64,000 nt of DNA. Source: CAVPKN01 sp964588495 (GTDB lineage: Bacteria; Chlamydiota; Chlamydiia; Chlamydiales; JAAKFR01). This document shows positions 24,439-31,796 of the stretch, piece by piece. A program made the translations under genes and the position numbers. Numbering within the stretch: position 1 is the first letter of the stretch; each line of letters begins with the position of its first letter. Location: the NCBI GenBank assembly GCA_964588495.1, contig CAZPPS010000006.1, positions 1-64,000 of the forward strand. The letters are read 5' to 3'. The notes under the pieces are model-generated. The model saw only the letters and a list, made by a program, of their open reading frames with translations, was not told the DNA's origin and searched no databases.

Positions 24439-24510
24439 TTCCTTGGATTGCGGCGATTCTTCGCCGCCCTTCCGTTAAAACGCGGTGACAAGTCTCCGCA
24501 CTCCAAGGAA
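24439..24510. repeat. Single palindrome of the GGCGATTCTTCGCC module
   Basis: Outer arms TTCCTTGGATTGCGG (24439-24453) and its complement (24496-24510) match with one mismatch. Inside the left arm is a small hairpin GCGGCGA-TTCT-TCGCCGC (24450-24467). This is the core module found inside the larger elements at 26178-26406 and 30415-30625, but here it lacks the hexamer arms. Confidence 0.8.
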
Positions 24511-24520
24511 GGCTGAGAAA

Positions 24521-25168
24521 CTACATCCGACTTCTAAGATACTCAGACAAAGAAACTTTGCCTTCGCTCAGGACTGCTACGATCGCAGGAAAACCCGGAT
24601 GGCTTTCCAGCTTTTTCCAATAAGCGTTTTTTTGTTCCTGATTGCCGAGTTGATCCGCTAATAAGAACAACCGGAGAGTATTCATGGCATCGAGGGTTTG
24701 ATAGCCTGCCTGACCTTGAAGCTGCTCATGGAGCGCAAGAGAGGCAGTCAAAGCCTCCTTTAATTTTCCTTCTGAGACAAGGAGAGTTGTATGGGCATAT
24801 TCTTTGTAAAAAAAGGGAAGCTCGCTGTCCACTTTTTTTAAGATAGAATGCGCGTAAACAGAAGCTTTTTCCTGATTTGTTTGCGCAAGGAAGTTCAGAG
24901 CTAGCATGGAATCGTACTTGGGATGCAGCTCCGGATGACGCTTCAAGATTTTTTCTGCAGAATCAAGCGCTTCTTGTTGCAGCTGCTCCCCATTTTGAAA
25001 TTTATTAAAAAGCTGGCTGATGAGGAAAAAATCCTGCGTATTTTTTCTCTCGCCTGATTTCATAAATCTCTCTGACCAGGCAAAGACGCAGGCGACTGCC
25101 AAAATTCCCAAAAAACATTTGGACCAGTGTTTGCGCAAAAAAACTAAAACCTTGTTGTCTTCTTCCAT
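24521..25168 (-). CDS. Membrane-anchored helical (TPR-like) protein, unknown
   Basis: A 215-residue protein with a short cytoplasmic N-terminus, one membrane helix (about 17-31) and a periplasmic helical part of TPR/YfgM-like character (A-L-N-F-L-A-Q-T-N-Q-E-K-A, then L-L-V-S-E-G-K-L-K-E-A-L). YfgM-type proteins assist envelope protein biogenesis; that link is only suggested by architecture. I do not know a counterpart at this place in C. trachomatis, where parB follows sufS. A copy of the 17-bp AACCTAAGTTTTGGGTT repeat lies 15 bases upstream of its start. Confidence 0.75.
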   Translation of the reverse strand: MEEDNKVLVFLRKHWSKCFLGILAVACVFAWSERFMKSGERKNTQDFFLISQLFNKFQNGEQLQQEALDSAEKILKRHPELHPKYDSMLALNFLAQTNQEKASVYAHSILKKVDSELPFFYKEYAHTTLLVSEGKLKEALTASLALHEQLQGQAGYQTLDAMNTLRLFLLADQLGNQEQKNAYWKKLESHPGFPAIVAVLSEGKVSLSEYLRSRM

Positions 25169-25182
25169 ACTTTCTAATTCTG

Positions 25183-25199
25183 AACCTAAGTTTTGGGTT
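25183..25199. repeat. Solo copy of the 17-bp repeat
   Basis: AACCTAAGTTTTGGGTT differs by one base from the terminal repeat at 1259-1275. It lies just upstream of the start of the membrane-anchored TPR-like gene. Confidence 0.6.
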
Positions 25200-25366
25200 C
25201 TTATTTAATTTTGACCGATTTTATCAATTCCATGGGCAGATGTAAATGAATATTGCAGCCCCCTCTATTTTCCTCGTAATTTTGATGAGTTTATGGTATT
25301 GCTAGTTGTCTACCATATGTGTAGTGAAGAGATATTTGAAAAGTTGAAGTTTTTGAGGTTGTACAA

Positions 25367-26170
25367 GTGGAAGAGACAATTTGTGAAGTAGACATAATGG
25401 CCATTAAGGTCAGTCCATTTCAGCCAAGGCGCACATTTTCAGATGAGGAGCTTGAAGAATTAGCGGCCTCGATACACGCAGTCGGTTTAATCCATCCGCC
25501 GGTAGTCCGAAAAATTGAAAGTGGCGGCAAAATCCATTACTACGAACTCATTGCCGGAGAAAGACGTTGGAGGGCTTCACAAAAAGCGGGTCTTCAAAAA
25601 CTGAAAGTGATTGTACGCAATTCCTCTGATGAACATGCCGCAAAATCCACATTGATTGAAAATATTCAAAGGGTAAATCTGGATCCGATCGAAATGGCAG
25701 ATGCCTTCAAAAAACTGATCGATGTCTTTCGGATGACTCAGGAAGAAGTGTCTGAAAAAGTGGGCAAAAAAAGATCGACAGTTGCCAACTATTTGCGTCT
25801 TTTGAGCCTTCCTGAAAAAATTAAGAACTCTGTCTCTTCGGGTCTGATCAGTATGGGTCACGCCAAGGCAATTTTATCCCTTGAAAGCCCTGATCTGAGA
25901 GAAAAGTTAACTCATCTAATTATTGAAAAAGAGCTCAATGTTCGGGATACCGAAAGAGAATGCCGCAAGTTGGTACGTAAAAAGAAAACGCCTGCTTCTA
26001 AAGAGGCTGTCAGATTCGAGGAGTTTGAAGAAAAGCTTCAGACCCAGCTTGGGACTAAGGTGGAGATTTCTCATTCCTCCAAAGGGGGAGGGAAGATTAT
26101 GCTGCATTATTATGGCTCTGAGGATCTGGAGCGGTTGCTGGGTGTATTGAATGTTCTAGAGGAAGCGTAG
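25367..26170 (+). CDS. parB: Chromosome partitioning protein ParB
   Basis: DNA-binding CTP-dependent clamp of 267 residues that loads at parS and spreads. The N-terminal nuclease-like domain has P-F-Q-P-R-R-T-F and the CTP-binding G-E-R-R-W-R-A (near residue 65), then E-N-I-Q-R-V-N-L-D-P-I-E; the helix-turn-helix is T-Q-E-E-V-S-E-K-V-G-K-K-R-S-T-V-A-N-Y-L-R-L-L. The start is GTG at 25367. I see no parA next to it and no full parS (TGTTTCACGTGAAACA) in the window. parB follows the suf operon here as in C. trachomatis. The composite repeat begins 8 bases after its stop. Confidence 0.96.
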   Translation: MEETICEVDIMAIKVSPFQPRRTFSDEELEELAASIHAVGLIHPPVVRKIESGGKIHYYELIAGERRWRASQKAGLQKLKVIVRNSSDEHAAKSTLIENIQRVNLDPIEMADAFKKLIDVFRMTQEEVSEKVGKKRSTVANYLRLLSLPEKIKNSVSSGLISMGHAKAILSLESPDLREKLTHLIIEKELNVRDTERECRKLVRKKKTPASKEAVRFEEFEEKLQTQLGTKVEISHSSKGGGKIMLHYYGSEDLERLLGVLNVLEEA

Positions 26171-26177
26171 TTTTTTT

Positions 26178-26406
26178 CCGTGCGTGACCGAGACCGTGTC
26201 CGTGACCGTGACCGAACCGAGTTCCGTGACCGAGGTGCGCGGCAACTAAGCTTTCCTGGAGTGCGGCGATTATTCGCCGCTTTTCAATTGGCAAATAGGC
26301 TGCTCGACAATTGAAGGGCGGCGAAGAATCGCCGCACTCCAGGAGAGTTTCGATGCTCGGAAATCGGGTCGGTCACGGGCACGGACACGGTCTCGGTCAC
26401 GCACGG
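26178..26406. repeat. Composite nested palindrome, copy 1 (hexamer arms around GGCGATT core)
   Basis: Outer arms of about 40 bp (26178-26218 and 26367-26406) consist of 6-bp units CCGTGM/CCGAGM and pair with very few mismatches. Inner arms of 37 bp (26254-26290 and 26308-26344; three mismatches) carry TCCTGGAGTGCGGCGATT and end in CAATTG. Each inner arm holds its own small hairpin GGCGATTATTCGCC. The element fills the gap between convergent parB and oppF. A second copy is at 30415-30625. Confidence 0.9.
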
Positions 26407-26431
26407 TGAAGAGTCTTGCACGGGGGAGAGT

Positions 26432-27235
26432 TCATGCACGGGGGATTGGATAACGCTTTAGTACCGACCCCAACAATTTCCGAGTATACTCATGCTGCGG
26501 AGATTCAAAAATACTTTCGGTTTCGCCGCTCTCCACGATTTTTCCCTGATACATCACAAGGACACGGTCGCATAAGTGGCGGACGACAGACAAATCGTGT
26601 GAAATAATTAGGTAACTCAGCTTAAAAGTTTTCTTCAAATCGTACAGAAGGTTCAACACTTGCGCTTGTACAGATAAATCAAGAGCTGAGGTGATTTCAT
26701 CACAAAGCAGTAGTTTGGGTCTTAAAATCAGCGCACGGGCAATGGAGAGGCGTTGTTGCTGTCCTCCTGAAAACTGGTGGGGATATTGATTCAGCAAAGT
26801 AGAGGAGAGGCCCACTTTCCCAAGCATCTCTACTACCTTGTCTTGCTGCTCTTCTTTGGAAGCGACCAATTTATGAAATAAAAGGGCTTCTCCTACGTTT
26901 TCCATAACAGTTTTGCGGGGATTGAGCGATGCTAAAGGGTCTTGAAAGACCATCTGAATGTTTTGACGCAATTTTCGCATCGAAGAGCCGTTCAATTGCC
27001 GGACAGCCGAACCGTTAAAATAAATTTCCCCTTCGGTAGGCTCGATCAGACGGATCAAGCATCTGCCGATTGTGCTTTTGCCAGAGCCCGATTCCCCCAC
27101 AAGGCCAACAACTTCCCCTTCGTGAATCGAAAAACTCACATCATCGACTGCTTTGAAATCGCCCACATGTCTGCGCAAGATTCCACGCCTTATAGGGAAA
27201 TATTTCTTTAGATTGTGGACATCAAGTAATTTCAT
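26432..27235 (-). CDS. dppF: Oligopeptide/dipeptide ABC transporter ATPase, OppF/DppF type
   Basis: Cytoplasmic ATPase of 267 residues for peptide import. It has V-G-E-S-G-S-G-K-S-T (Walker A), the Q-loop in M-V-F-Q-D-P-L-A-S-L-N-P-R, the signature F-S-G-G-Q-Q-Q-R-L-S-I-A-R-A-L, Walker B L-L-L-C-D-E-I-T-S-A-L-D and the switch His in I-I-S-H-D-L. The N-T-x-K-Y-F-P-I-R-R-G opening (here L-K-K-Y-F-P-I-R-R-G) is typical of OppF. It lacks the C-terminal Fe-S/peptide motif region of OppD. It follows oppD with a 1-bp gap. In C. trachomatis a lone dppD-dppF pair also follows parB. Confidence 0.94.
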   Translation of the reverse strand: MKLLDVHNLKKYFPIRRGILRRHVGDFKAVDDVSFSIHEGEVVGLVGESGSGKSTIGRCLIRLIEPTEGEIYFNGSAVRQLNGSSMRKLRQNIQMVFQDPLASLNPRKTVMENVGEALLFHKLVASKEEQQDKVVEMLGKVGLSSTLLNQYPHQFSGGQQQRLSIARALILRPKLLLCDEITSALDLSVQAQVLNLLYDLKKTFKLSYLIISHDLSVVRHLCDRVLVMYQGKIVESGETESIFESPQHEYTRKLLGSVLKRYPIPRA

Positions 27236-27236
27236 C

Positions 27237-28259
27237 TTATTCGAATAATGTGGTGGGTTCGTGGATCATTAACTTTGAGTCGAGCTCTTTGTCATAAAGC
27301 CAGCATTTTGTGGTATGCCCTTCATCTTTTAGGTTAAAATGAGGAGTTTTGCCGCTTTTGCACATCTCCATGGCATATTTGCAGCGTGGATGGAATCTGC
27401 ACCCTTCTGGCATATGCGTGATACGCGGAACATTTCCAGAAAGGGCTGCGAGCTTGGCTTTTCTTAAAGCAGGATCTGGTCTTGCAGCAAAAAGTGCCTG
27501 AGTATAAGGGTGAGCTGGGTGATTAAAAAGCGAATGGACTGAACCTTGTTCAAGGTGGTCTCCAGCATACATCACAATCACCTCATCTGCATTTTGGGCA
27601 ACGACACTCATATCATGCGTGATCAAAAGAGTCGCCATGCCCTTCTTTTCCTGAAGTTCTTTGAGAAGTTGCAGGATCTGCGTCTGTATCGTCACATCAA
27701 GGGCAGTTGTGGGCTCATCGGCAATTAAGATGTCAGGTTCGCAAATGAGTGCCATTGCAATCATGGCCCGCTGCAGCATTCCTCCAGAAAGCTGGTGTGG
27801 ATACAGAGTCATGACTTTTTTAGGATTGGGCAAATGGACATCTTCCAAGGCTTTTAAGACAAAAGTTGCGGCCTGATCACCCTCTACTCCAAGATGTGTC
27901 CACACCACTTCCGAAAGCTGCGCTCCGATTGTGTAGACCGGATTGAGAGCTGTCATCGGATCTTGGAAAATCATCGCGATCGATTTCCCCCGAATTGTGC
28001 GCATCTCAGATTCTTTGAGGGCGAGCAGATTTTGCCCCCGATAGATAATCTCTCCTTCAGGATCTAACGCTGGAGGTTTAGGAAGGATGCGTAAAATCGA
28101 GAGGGCGGTCATCGATTTCCCACATCCAGATTCACCTACGAGTGCTAAAGTCTGCCCTTTTTTCAAATCAAAATTTAGGCTTTGAACAACAGTGTAGGGC
28201 TTTTTTTCAATTTTTAATTTGATGGTTAAATTGCGTACCATCAAGGCTAGGTCTGTCAT
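27237..28259 (-). CDS. dppD: Oligopeptide/dipeptide ABC transporter ATPase, OppD/DppD type
   Basis: ATPase partner of the OppF-type protein, 340 residues. Motifs: Walker A V-G-E-S-G-C-G-K-S, Q-loop in M-I-F-Q-D-P-M-T-A-L-N-P-V, signature L-S-G-G-M-L-Q-R, Walker B I-L-I-A-D-E-P-T-T-A-L-D, switch His L-I-T-H-D-M. The C-terminal extension has P-E-G-C-R-F-H-P-R-C and further Cys residues, the four-Cys site that binds a 4Fe-4S cluster in OppD/DppD. The matching permeases may be those at 31797-34996, which have no ATPase genes of their own (inference). It is divergent from the phoU-like gene, with 64 bp between. Confidence 0.94.
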   Translation of the reverse strand: MTDLALMVRNLTIKLKIEKKPYTVVQSLNFDLKKGQTLALVGESGCGKSMTALSILRILPKPPALDPEGEIIYRGQNLLALKESEMRTIRGKSIAMIFQDPMTALNPVYTIGAQLSEVVWTHLGVEGDQAATFVLKALEDVHLPNPKKVMTLYPHQLSGGMLQRAMIAMALICEPDILIADEPTTALDVTIQTQILQLLKELQEKKGMATLLITHDMSVVAQNADEVIVMYAGDHLEQGSVHSLFNHPAHPYTQALFAARPDPALRKAKLAALSGNVPRITHMPEGCRFHPRCKYAMEMCKSGKTPHFNLKDEGHTTKCWLYDKELDSKLMIHEPTTLFE

Positions 28260-28323
28260 AGGAGTTTACATTATCGTTCTCTTGCATTATTATCATGGCA
28301 AAAAAAAAGACATAAGATAATTT

Positions 28324-28998
28324 ATGCAAACACTTGCCCGTCTTTTTGGCAGATCTCCTTTTGCGCCGCTCCAGACACATATGGATCGCGTGGCGGCATG
28401 CGTGCGGATGCTAGTCTCTCTTTTTGAAGCGATTGCTCAAAAAGATTATGCTAAAGCAGAAAAGATTTCTGAAGATGTTTCAAGGTTGGAGCACGATGCT
28501 GATCTGACCAAAAATGACATTCGCAACAACCTCCCTTCCGGCCTGTTTATGCCGATTGCGAAAGAAAGTTTACTCGAAATTCTTGCCCTTCAAGATAATA
28601 TTGCAGATTGTGCTGAAGATGTGGCGGTTCTTTTGACCTTTGCCCCTCTTGAGATCCTTCCTGAATTCGCTGAGGAGTTGCAGGCTTTTCTAAAAAAGAA
28701 TCTGGAAACATTTGAAAAAGGGTATGCCATCATCAAAGAGATGGGGGAGCTGCTTGAAAGTTCTTTTGGTGGAGTTGAAGCTGCCAAAGTGAGCAAAATG
28801 GTTGCAGACGTCGCCTTTAAAGAACATGAAGCTGATCTTTTGCAAGCGACTCTTTTAAAGAAAATGTTTCAAATCTCAGATAAATTGTCTGCTCCTTTGT
28901 TCTATCTGTGGATGAAAGTGATCTCAGAGATAGCCGGCTTATCCGATGAGTCTGAAAAGCTCGCTAATCGTGTGAGAATGACTCTAGAGGTAAAGTGA
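28324..28998 (+). CDS. PhoU-like (DUF47, TIGR00153-type) phosphate transport accessory protein
   Basis: A 224-residue helical protein of the PhoU-like family that commonly precedes PiT transporters. The pattern of regularly spaced acidic helices (E-H-D-A-D-L-T-K-N-D-I-R, F-K-E-H-E-A-D-L-L) is characteristic; these motifs are thought to bind metal or to regulate the transporter. Its stop overlaps the PiT start as GTGA, so they are translated together. The order PhoU-like then PiT after dppF matches C. trachomatis. Confidence 0.93.
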   Translation: MQTLARLFGRSPFAPLQTHMDRVAACVRMLVSLFEAIAQKDYAKAEKISEDVSRLEHDADLTKNDIRNNLPSGLFMPIAKESLLEILALQDNIADCAEDVAVLLTFAPLEILPEFAEELQAFLKKNLETFEKGYAIIKEMGELLESSFGGVEAAKVSKMVADVAFKEHEADLLQATLLKKMFQISDKLSAPLFYLWMKVISEIAGLSDESEKLANRVRMTLEVK

Positions 28999-30401
28999 CA
29001 GAAACGTATGTTCTCTTAACTCTCGCCCTTTGCTTTGGGTTTTATGTTGCATGGAACATTGGCGCCAATGATGTTGCCAATGCTGTGGGAACGTCCGTCG
29101 GTTCTGGCGCGCTTACTTTAAAGCAGGCTGTTGTTATTGCTGCAATCTTCGAATTTTGCGGCGCCTTTTTCCTCGGAAGCAACGTCTCTGAGACTCTGGA
29201 ATCGGGAATTGTCAATCCCGCCCTTTTTTCAGATGACATGCACGACTACATCTATGGGATGCTCGGCTCTCTTTTAGCCGCCGGCGTGTGGCTGCAAATC
29301 GCCTCATTTTTTGGATGGCCTGTATCGACCACACACTCCATTGTGGGAGCTGTTTTGGGTTTTGGTCTTGTCCTTGGCGGCTTTGATGCGATTTATTGGA
29401 GTGAGATTGTCTCCATTGCTGTGAGTTGGATCGTTTCTCCTCTTTTAGGAGGAGGCCTTGCCTATTTTATTTTTTCAGTCGTTCGCTACAAGATTCTTTA
29501 TAACATTAATCCCATTAGCGCAGCTAAACGGCTCACACCTTATCTCGTGTTTGTCATTTTTGCAGTTTTGACTTTGATTATTCTCTTTGATGGCCTTGCA
29601 AACATAGATTTTCAGCTCAATTTCATGGGAGCAGGACTTATTGCTTTATGTGTAGGGGTGTTTACAGGTTTAATTGCATGGGGTTTACTGAAAAAAATCA
29701 AAGTCCCTGCCATGTCCGTCCGTCTGCAAGACAGTCAGGTCGAGATGAGTTTGAAAAAGGCCCAAAGACATCTCTTGCGTGTAGAAGCGGCAGCTTCTGG
29801 CAAGGTTTTGACAAAAGTGCATGAACTTTTGGCTGAAGTGGATGGCCTTGCTAAAGAAGTGGAAGTTCCGGAAGAGAAGCAGGTTTCAGAGTTTCAAGTT
29901 GTTGAAAAAATATTTATCTACCTTCAAATCATTATTGCCTGCTTTATGGCCTTTGCACATGGCTCAAACGATGTGGCGAATGCCATTGGACCCTTAGCAG
30001 CTGTTGTCAACATCCTTTTCCACAAACAAATCCATGGCCCAAGTGTCTCTATTTGGCTTCTTTTGCTGGGCGGTGTTGGTATCGTGGTAGGTCTTGCAAC
30101 GTGGGGGTGGCGCGTTATTGACACTGTTGGTAAAAAAATTACCGAATTAACCCCCTCAAGAGGCTTCTCTGCAGGTTTTGGAGCCGCTATCACAATTGTT
30201 TTAGCTTCCAAATTGGGCCTTCCTATCTCCACAACACACGTCCTTGTAGGTGCTGTCTTGGGAGTAGGCTTCGCAAGAGGAATCGGCGCCATCAACCTCA
30301 ACACCATCCGCGATATCGTCGTCTCTTGGGTCGTCACTGTCCCTGCCGGCGCCATCCTCTCCGTTATTTTCTTCTACACCCTGCGGGCGATCTTCTCTTA
30401 G
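28995..30401 (+). CDS. pit: Inorganic phosphate transporter, PiT family
   Basis: Inner-membrane transporter of 468 residues with about ten membrane helices, which imports phosphate with a cation. The two inverted halves each carry the PiT signature: G-A-N-D-V-A-N-A-V-G near residue 24 and G-S-N-D-V-A-N-A-I-G near 325. A cytoplasmic loop of about 90 residues separates the halves. The start is GTG at 28995, overlapping the PhoU-like gene's stop. The composite repeat copy 2 lies 13 bp downstream. Confidence 0.96.
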   Translation: MTETYVLLTLALCFGFYVAWNIGANDVANAVGTSVGSGALTLKQAVVIAAIFEFCGAFFLGSNVSETLESGIVNPALFSDDMHDYIYGMLGSLLAAGVWLQIASFFGWPVSTTHSIVGAVLGFGLVLGGFDAIYWSEIVSIAVSWIVSPLLGGGLAYFIFSVVRYKILYNINPISAAKRLTPYLVFVIFAVLTLIILFDGLANIDFQLNFMGAGLIALCVGVFTGLIAWGLLKKIKVPAMSVRLQDSQVEMSLKKAQRHLLRVEAAASGKVLTKVHELLAEVDGLAKEVEVPEEKQVSEFQVVEKIFIYLQIIIACFMAFAHGSNDVANAIGPLAAVVNILFHKQIHGPSVSIWLLLLGGVGIVVGLATWGWRVIDTVGKKITELTPSRGFSAGFGAAITIVLASKLGLPISTTHVLVGAVLGVGFARGIGAINLNTIRDIVVSWVVTVPAGAILSVIFFYTLRAIFS

Positions 30402-30414
30402 ACCTTACATATAT

Positions 30415-30625
30415 CCGTGCGTGACTCCAGACCGTGTCCGTGCCCGAACCCAGTTCCGTGCCCGAGCGAGCGGCAATAAAGCTTTCCTGGAGTGGGGCGA
30501 TTATTCGCCGCCTTTCAATTGGCAAATAGACTGTCCAGCAATTGAAGGGGGGCGAATAATCGCCGCACTCCAGGAGAGTTTCGATGCTCGGAACGCGGTT
30601 CCGTCACGGTCACGGACACGCACGG
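30415..30625. repeat. Composite nested palindrome, copy 2
   Basis: Same build as 26178-26406: hexamer outer arms (from CCGTGCGTGA at 30415 to the CACGCACGG end at 30625) and 37-bp inner arms (30485-30521 and 30539-30575) with the GGCGATTATTCGCC hairpin and CAATTG end. The sequence GGCAAATAG between the inner arms is also shared with copy 1. It again lies between convergent genes. The outer arms have drifted (for example CTCCAGACC on one side only), the inner arms less so. Confidence 0.9.
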
Positions 30626-30639
30626 AAAAAAAATGCACA

Positions 30640-31716
30640 TCAATAATAAGCTTTTTGTTTTTGAGCGTAAGCAACTAGAAGGTGATAGATGTATTGGTAG
30701 ATCCTATCTTCTGACAGGACATCTAGAACCAGCTCTCTGCCGTTTTTGGAGATGATTTGGCAAGCTTCATCATTGGCTTTCGCCCATTCGATTTGGGAAA
30801 AGACATCTGAAAGGTCAGTCGCTACAGGAATATAATGGACATAGGGAACCAGCAGCTTATACCACCATTGTTTGGAAGGAGAGACCTCTTTGAAAACTAC
30901 GGAGTTTGAATGGAAGATGGCAGCTGTCCGTGGACTGGAGGCGCAGGTTCCATCCAAATCCACCAAATATTTGTAGCGGGGATGGTCACGCAAGTGGACA
31001 AAATCCATAGTAATCATCCCTTCCTGGCGGGCCTCTTCCACTTTGTCCACATTATGAAGGGAGAAATAGAAGCGTGCGTCGATCAAATCGGGTCTTTGCA
31101 AAGAGAGTCGGACTAATCTGACTCTTGGGGCCATGTCCCACTTACTAAAATCTATGTAGTTATCTCTGCTCGTGTCACCTCCCCTAAAAAAAAGAAGGGG
31201 GATTTTTTCATTCCAGTTAGGGTAGAGGGTGTTGCCCTCCATGATGTCGTTTTTTTCTGGGCTATAGGCCCTCAAACCAAACCAATCGGGGAAAAGAATG
31301 CCAGGCACATTCCCCAATTTGCTCTGTATAAAGACGGGAATATTTGGAGGATTCTCGAAGATGGTGTCACAGGTAGAAAAAAGGAGATCCAGATCAGGGA
31401 GCCGAGCGCGCTCAGCCAACTTTCGAAAGCCGTTTGAGATCACGTTTGTGATCCAATTAACGTGTGAACTATCGCTATAATCAAACGTGAGCTCTCCATT
31501 TTGAATCCGCATGCGAGTGAGACTGAAAAATCGGTCATTTCCATGTTCTTTAAAGAAACGATCGAGGGCTTCAGAGCTAAGCTCCGTGGAAAAAGGAATC
31601 AGATCTTCCTCAATTTGTTCTAGCATCCAATCAGGAGGGGAATCTGTCCAGTTGATTGCATGCAAAAAAAAGGAGGTATTCATTAAAAGCGCGAATAAAA
31701 ATACTTTCATGGTCAT
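30640..31716 (-). CDS. Exported GT90 (CAP10-like) glycosyltransferase
   Basis: A 358-residue protein that starts with a signal peptide (M-K-V-F-L-F-A-L-L-M-N-T-S-F-F-L-H-A). The rest matches the CAP10/GT90 pattern: F-F-R-G-G-D-T-S, R-V-R-L-V-R-L-S, Y-K-Y-L-V-D-L-D-G, an S-x-R dipeptide region, S-V-V-F-K-E and P-Y-V-H-Y-I-P-V. Fungal CAP10 and animal POGLUT enzymes of this family transfer xylose or glucose to proteins or glycans in the secretory pathway. A paralogue is at 47232-48320. I start at the ATG at 31716; the open frame to 31893 runs into oppC. Substrate and site of action are unknown. Confidence 0.82.
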   Translation of the reverse strand: MTMKVFLFALLMNTSFFLHAINWTDSPPDWMLEQIEEDLIPFSTELSSEALDRFFKEHGNDRFFSLTRMRIQNGELTFDYSDSSHVNWITNVISNGFRKLAERARLPDLDLLFSTCDTIFENPPNIPVFIQSKLGNVPGILFPDWFGLRAYSPEKNDIMEGNTLYPNWNEKIPLLFFRGGDTSRDNYIDFSKWDMAPRVRLVRLSLQRPDLIDARFYFSLHNVDKVEEARQEGMITMDFVHLRDHPRYKYLVDLDGTCASSPRTAAIFHSNSVVFKEVSPSKQWWYKLLVPYVHYIPVATDLSDVFSQIEWAKANDEACQIISKNGRELVLDVLSEDRIYQYIYHLLVAYAQKQKAYY

Positions 31717-31796
31717 GTCTCGCTGATGGATTAAAAAAAATAAGAATACATGATGAAGTATCGCGTCAATTTGCAAAAGAAAATTTTGTTTAGGGA

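Noticed and set aside
25201..25366. parS site next to parB
   Set aside because: No sequence close to TGTTTCACGTGAAACA is present here or elsewhere in the window that I could see.
26178..26406. Hexamer runs as a possible CRISPR array or minisatellite
   Set aside because: Units are 6 bp with no spacers, and the runs are arranged as inverted arms, which fits palindromes and not a CRISPR array.
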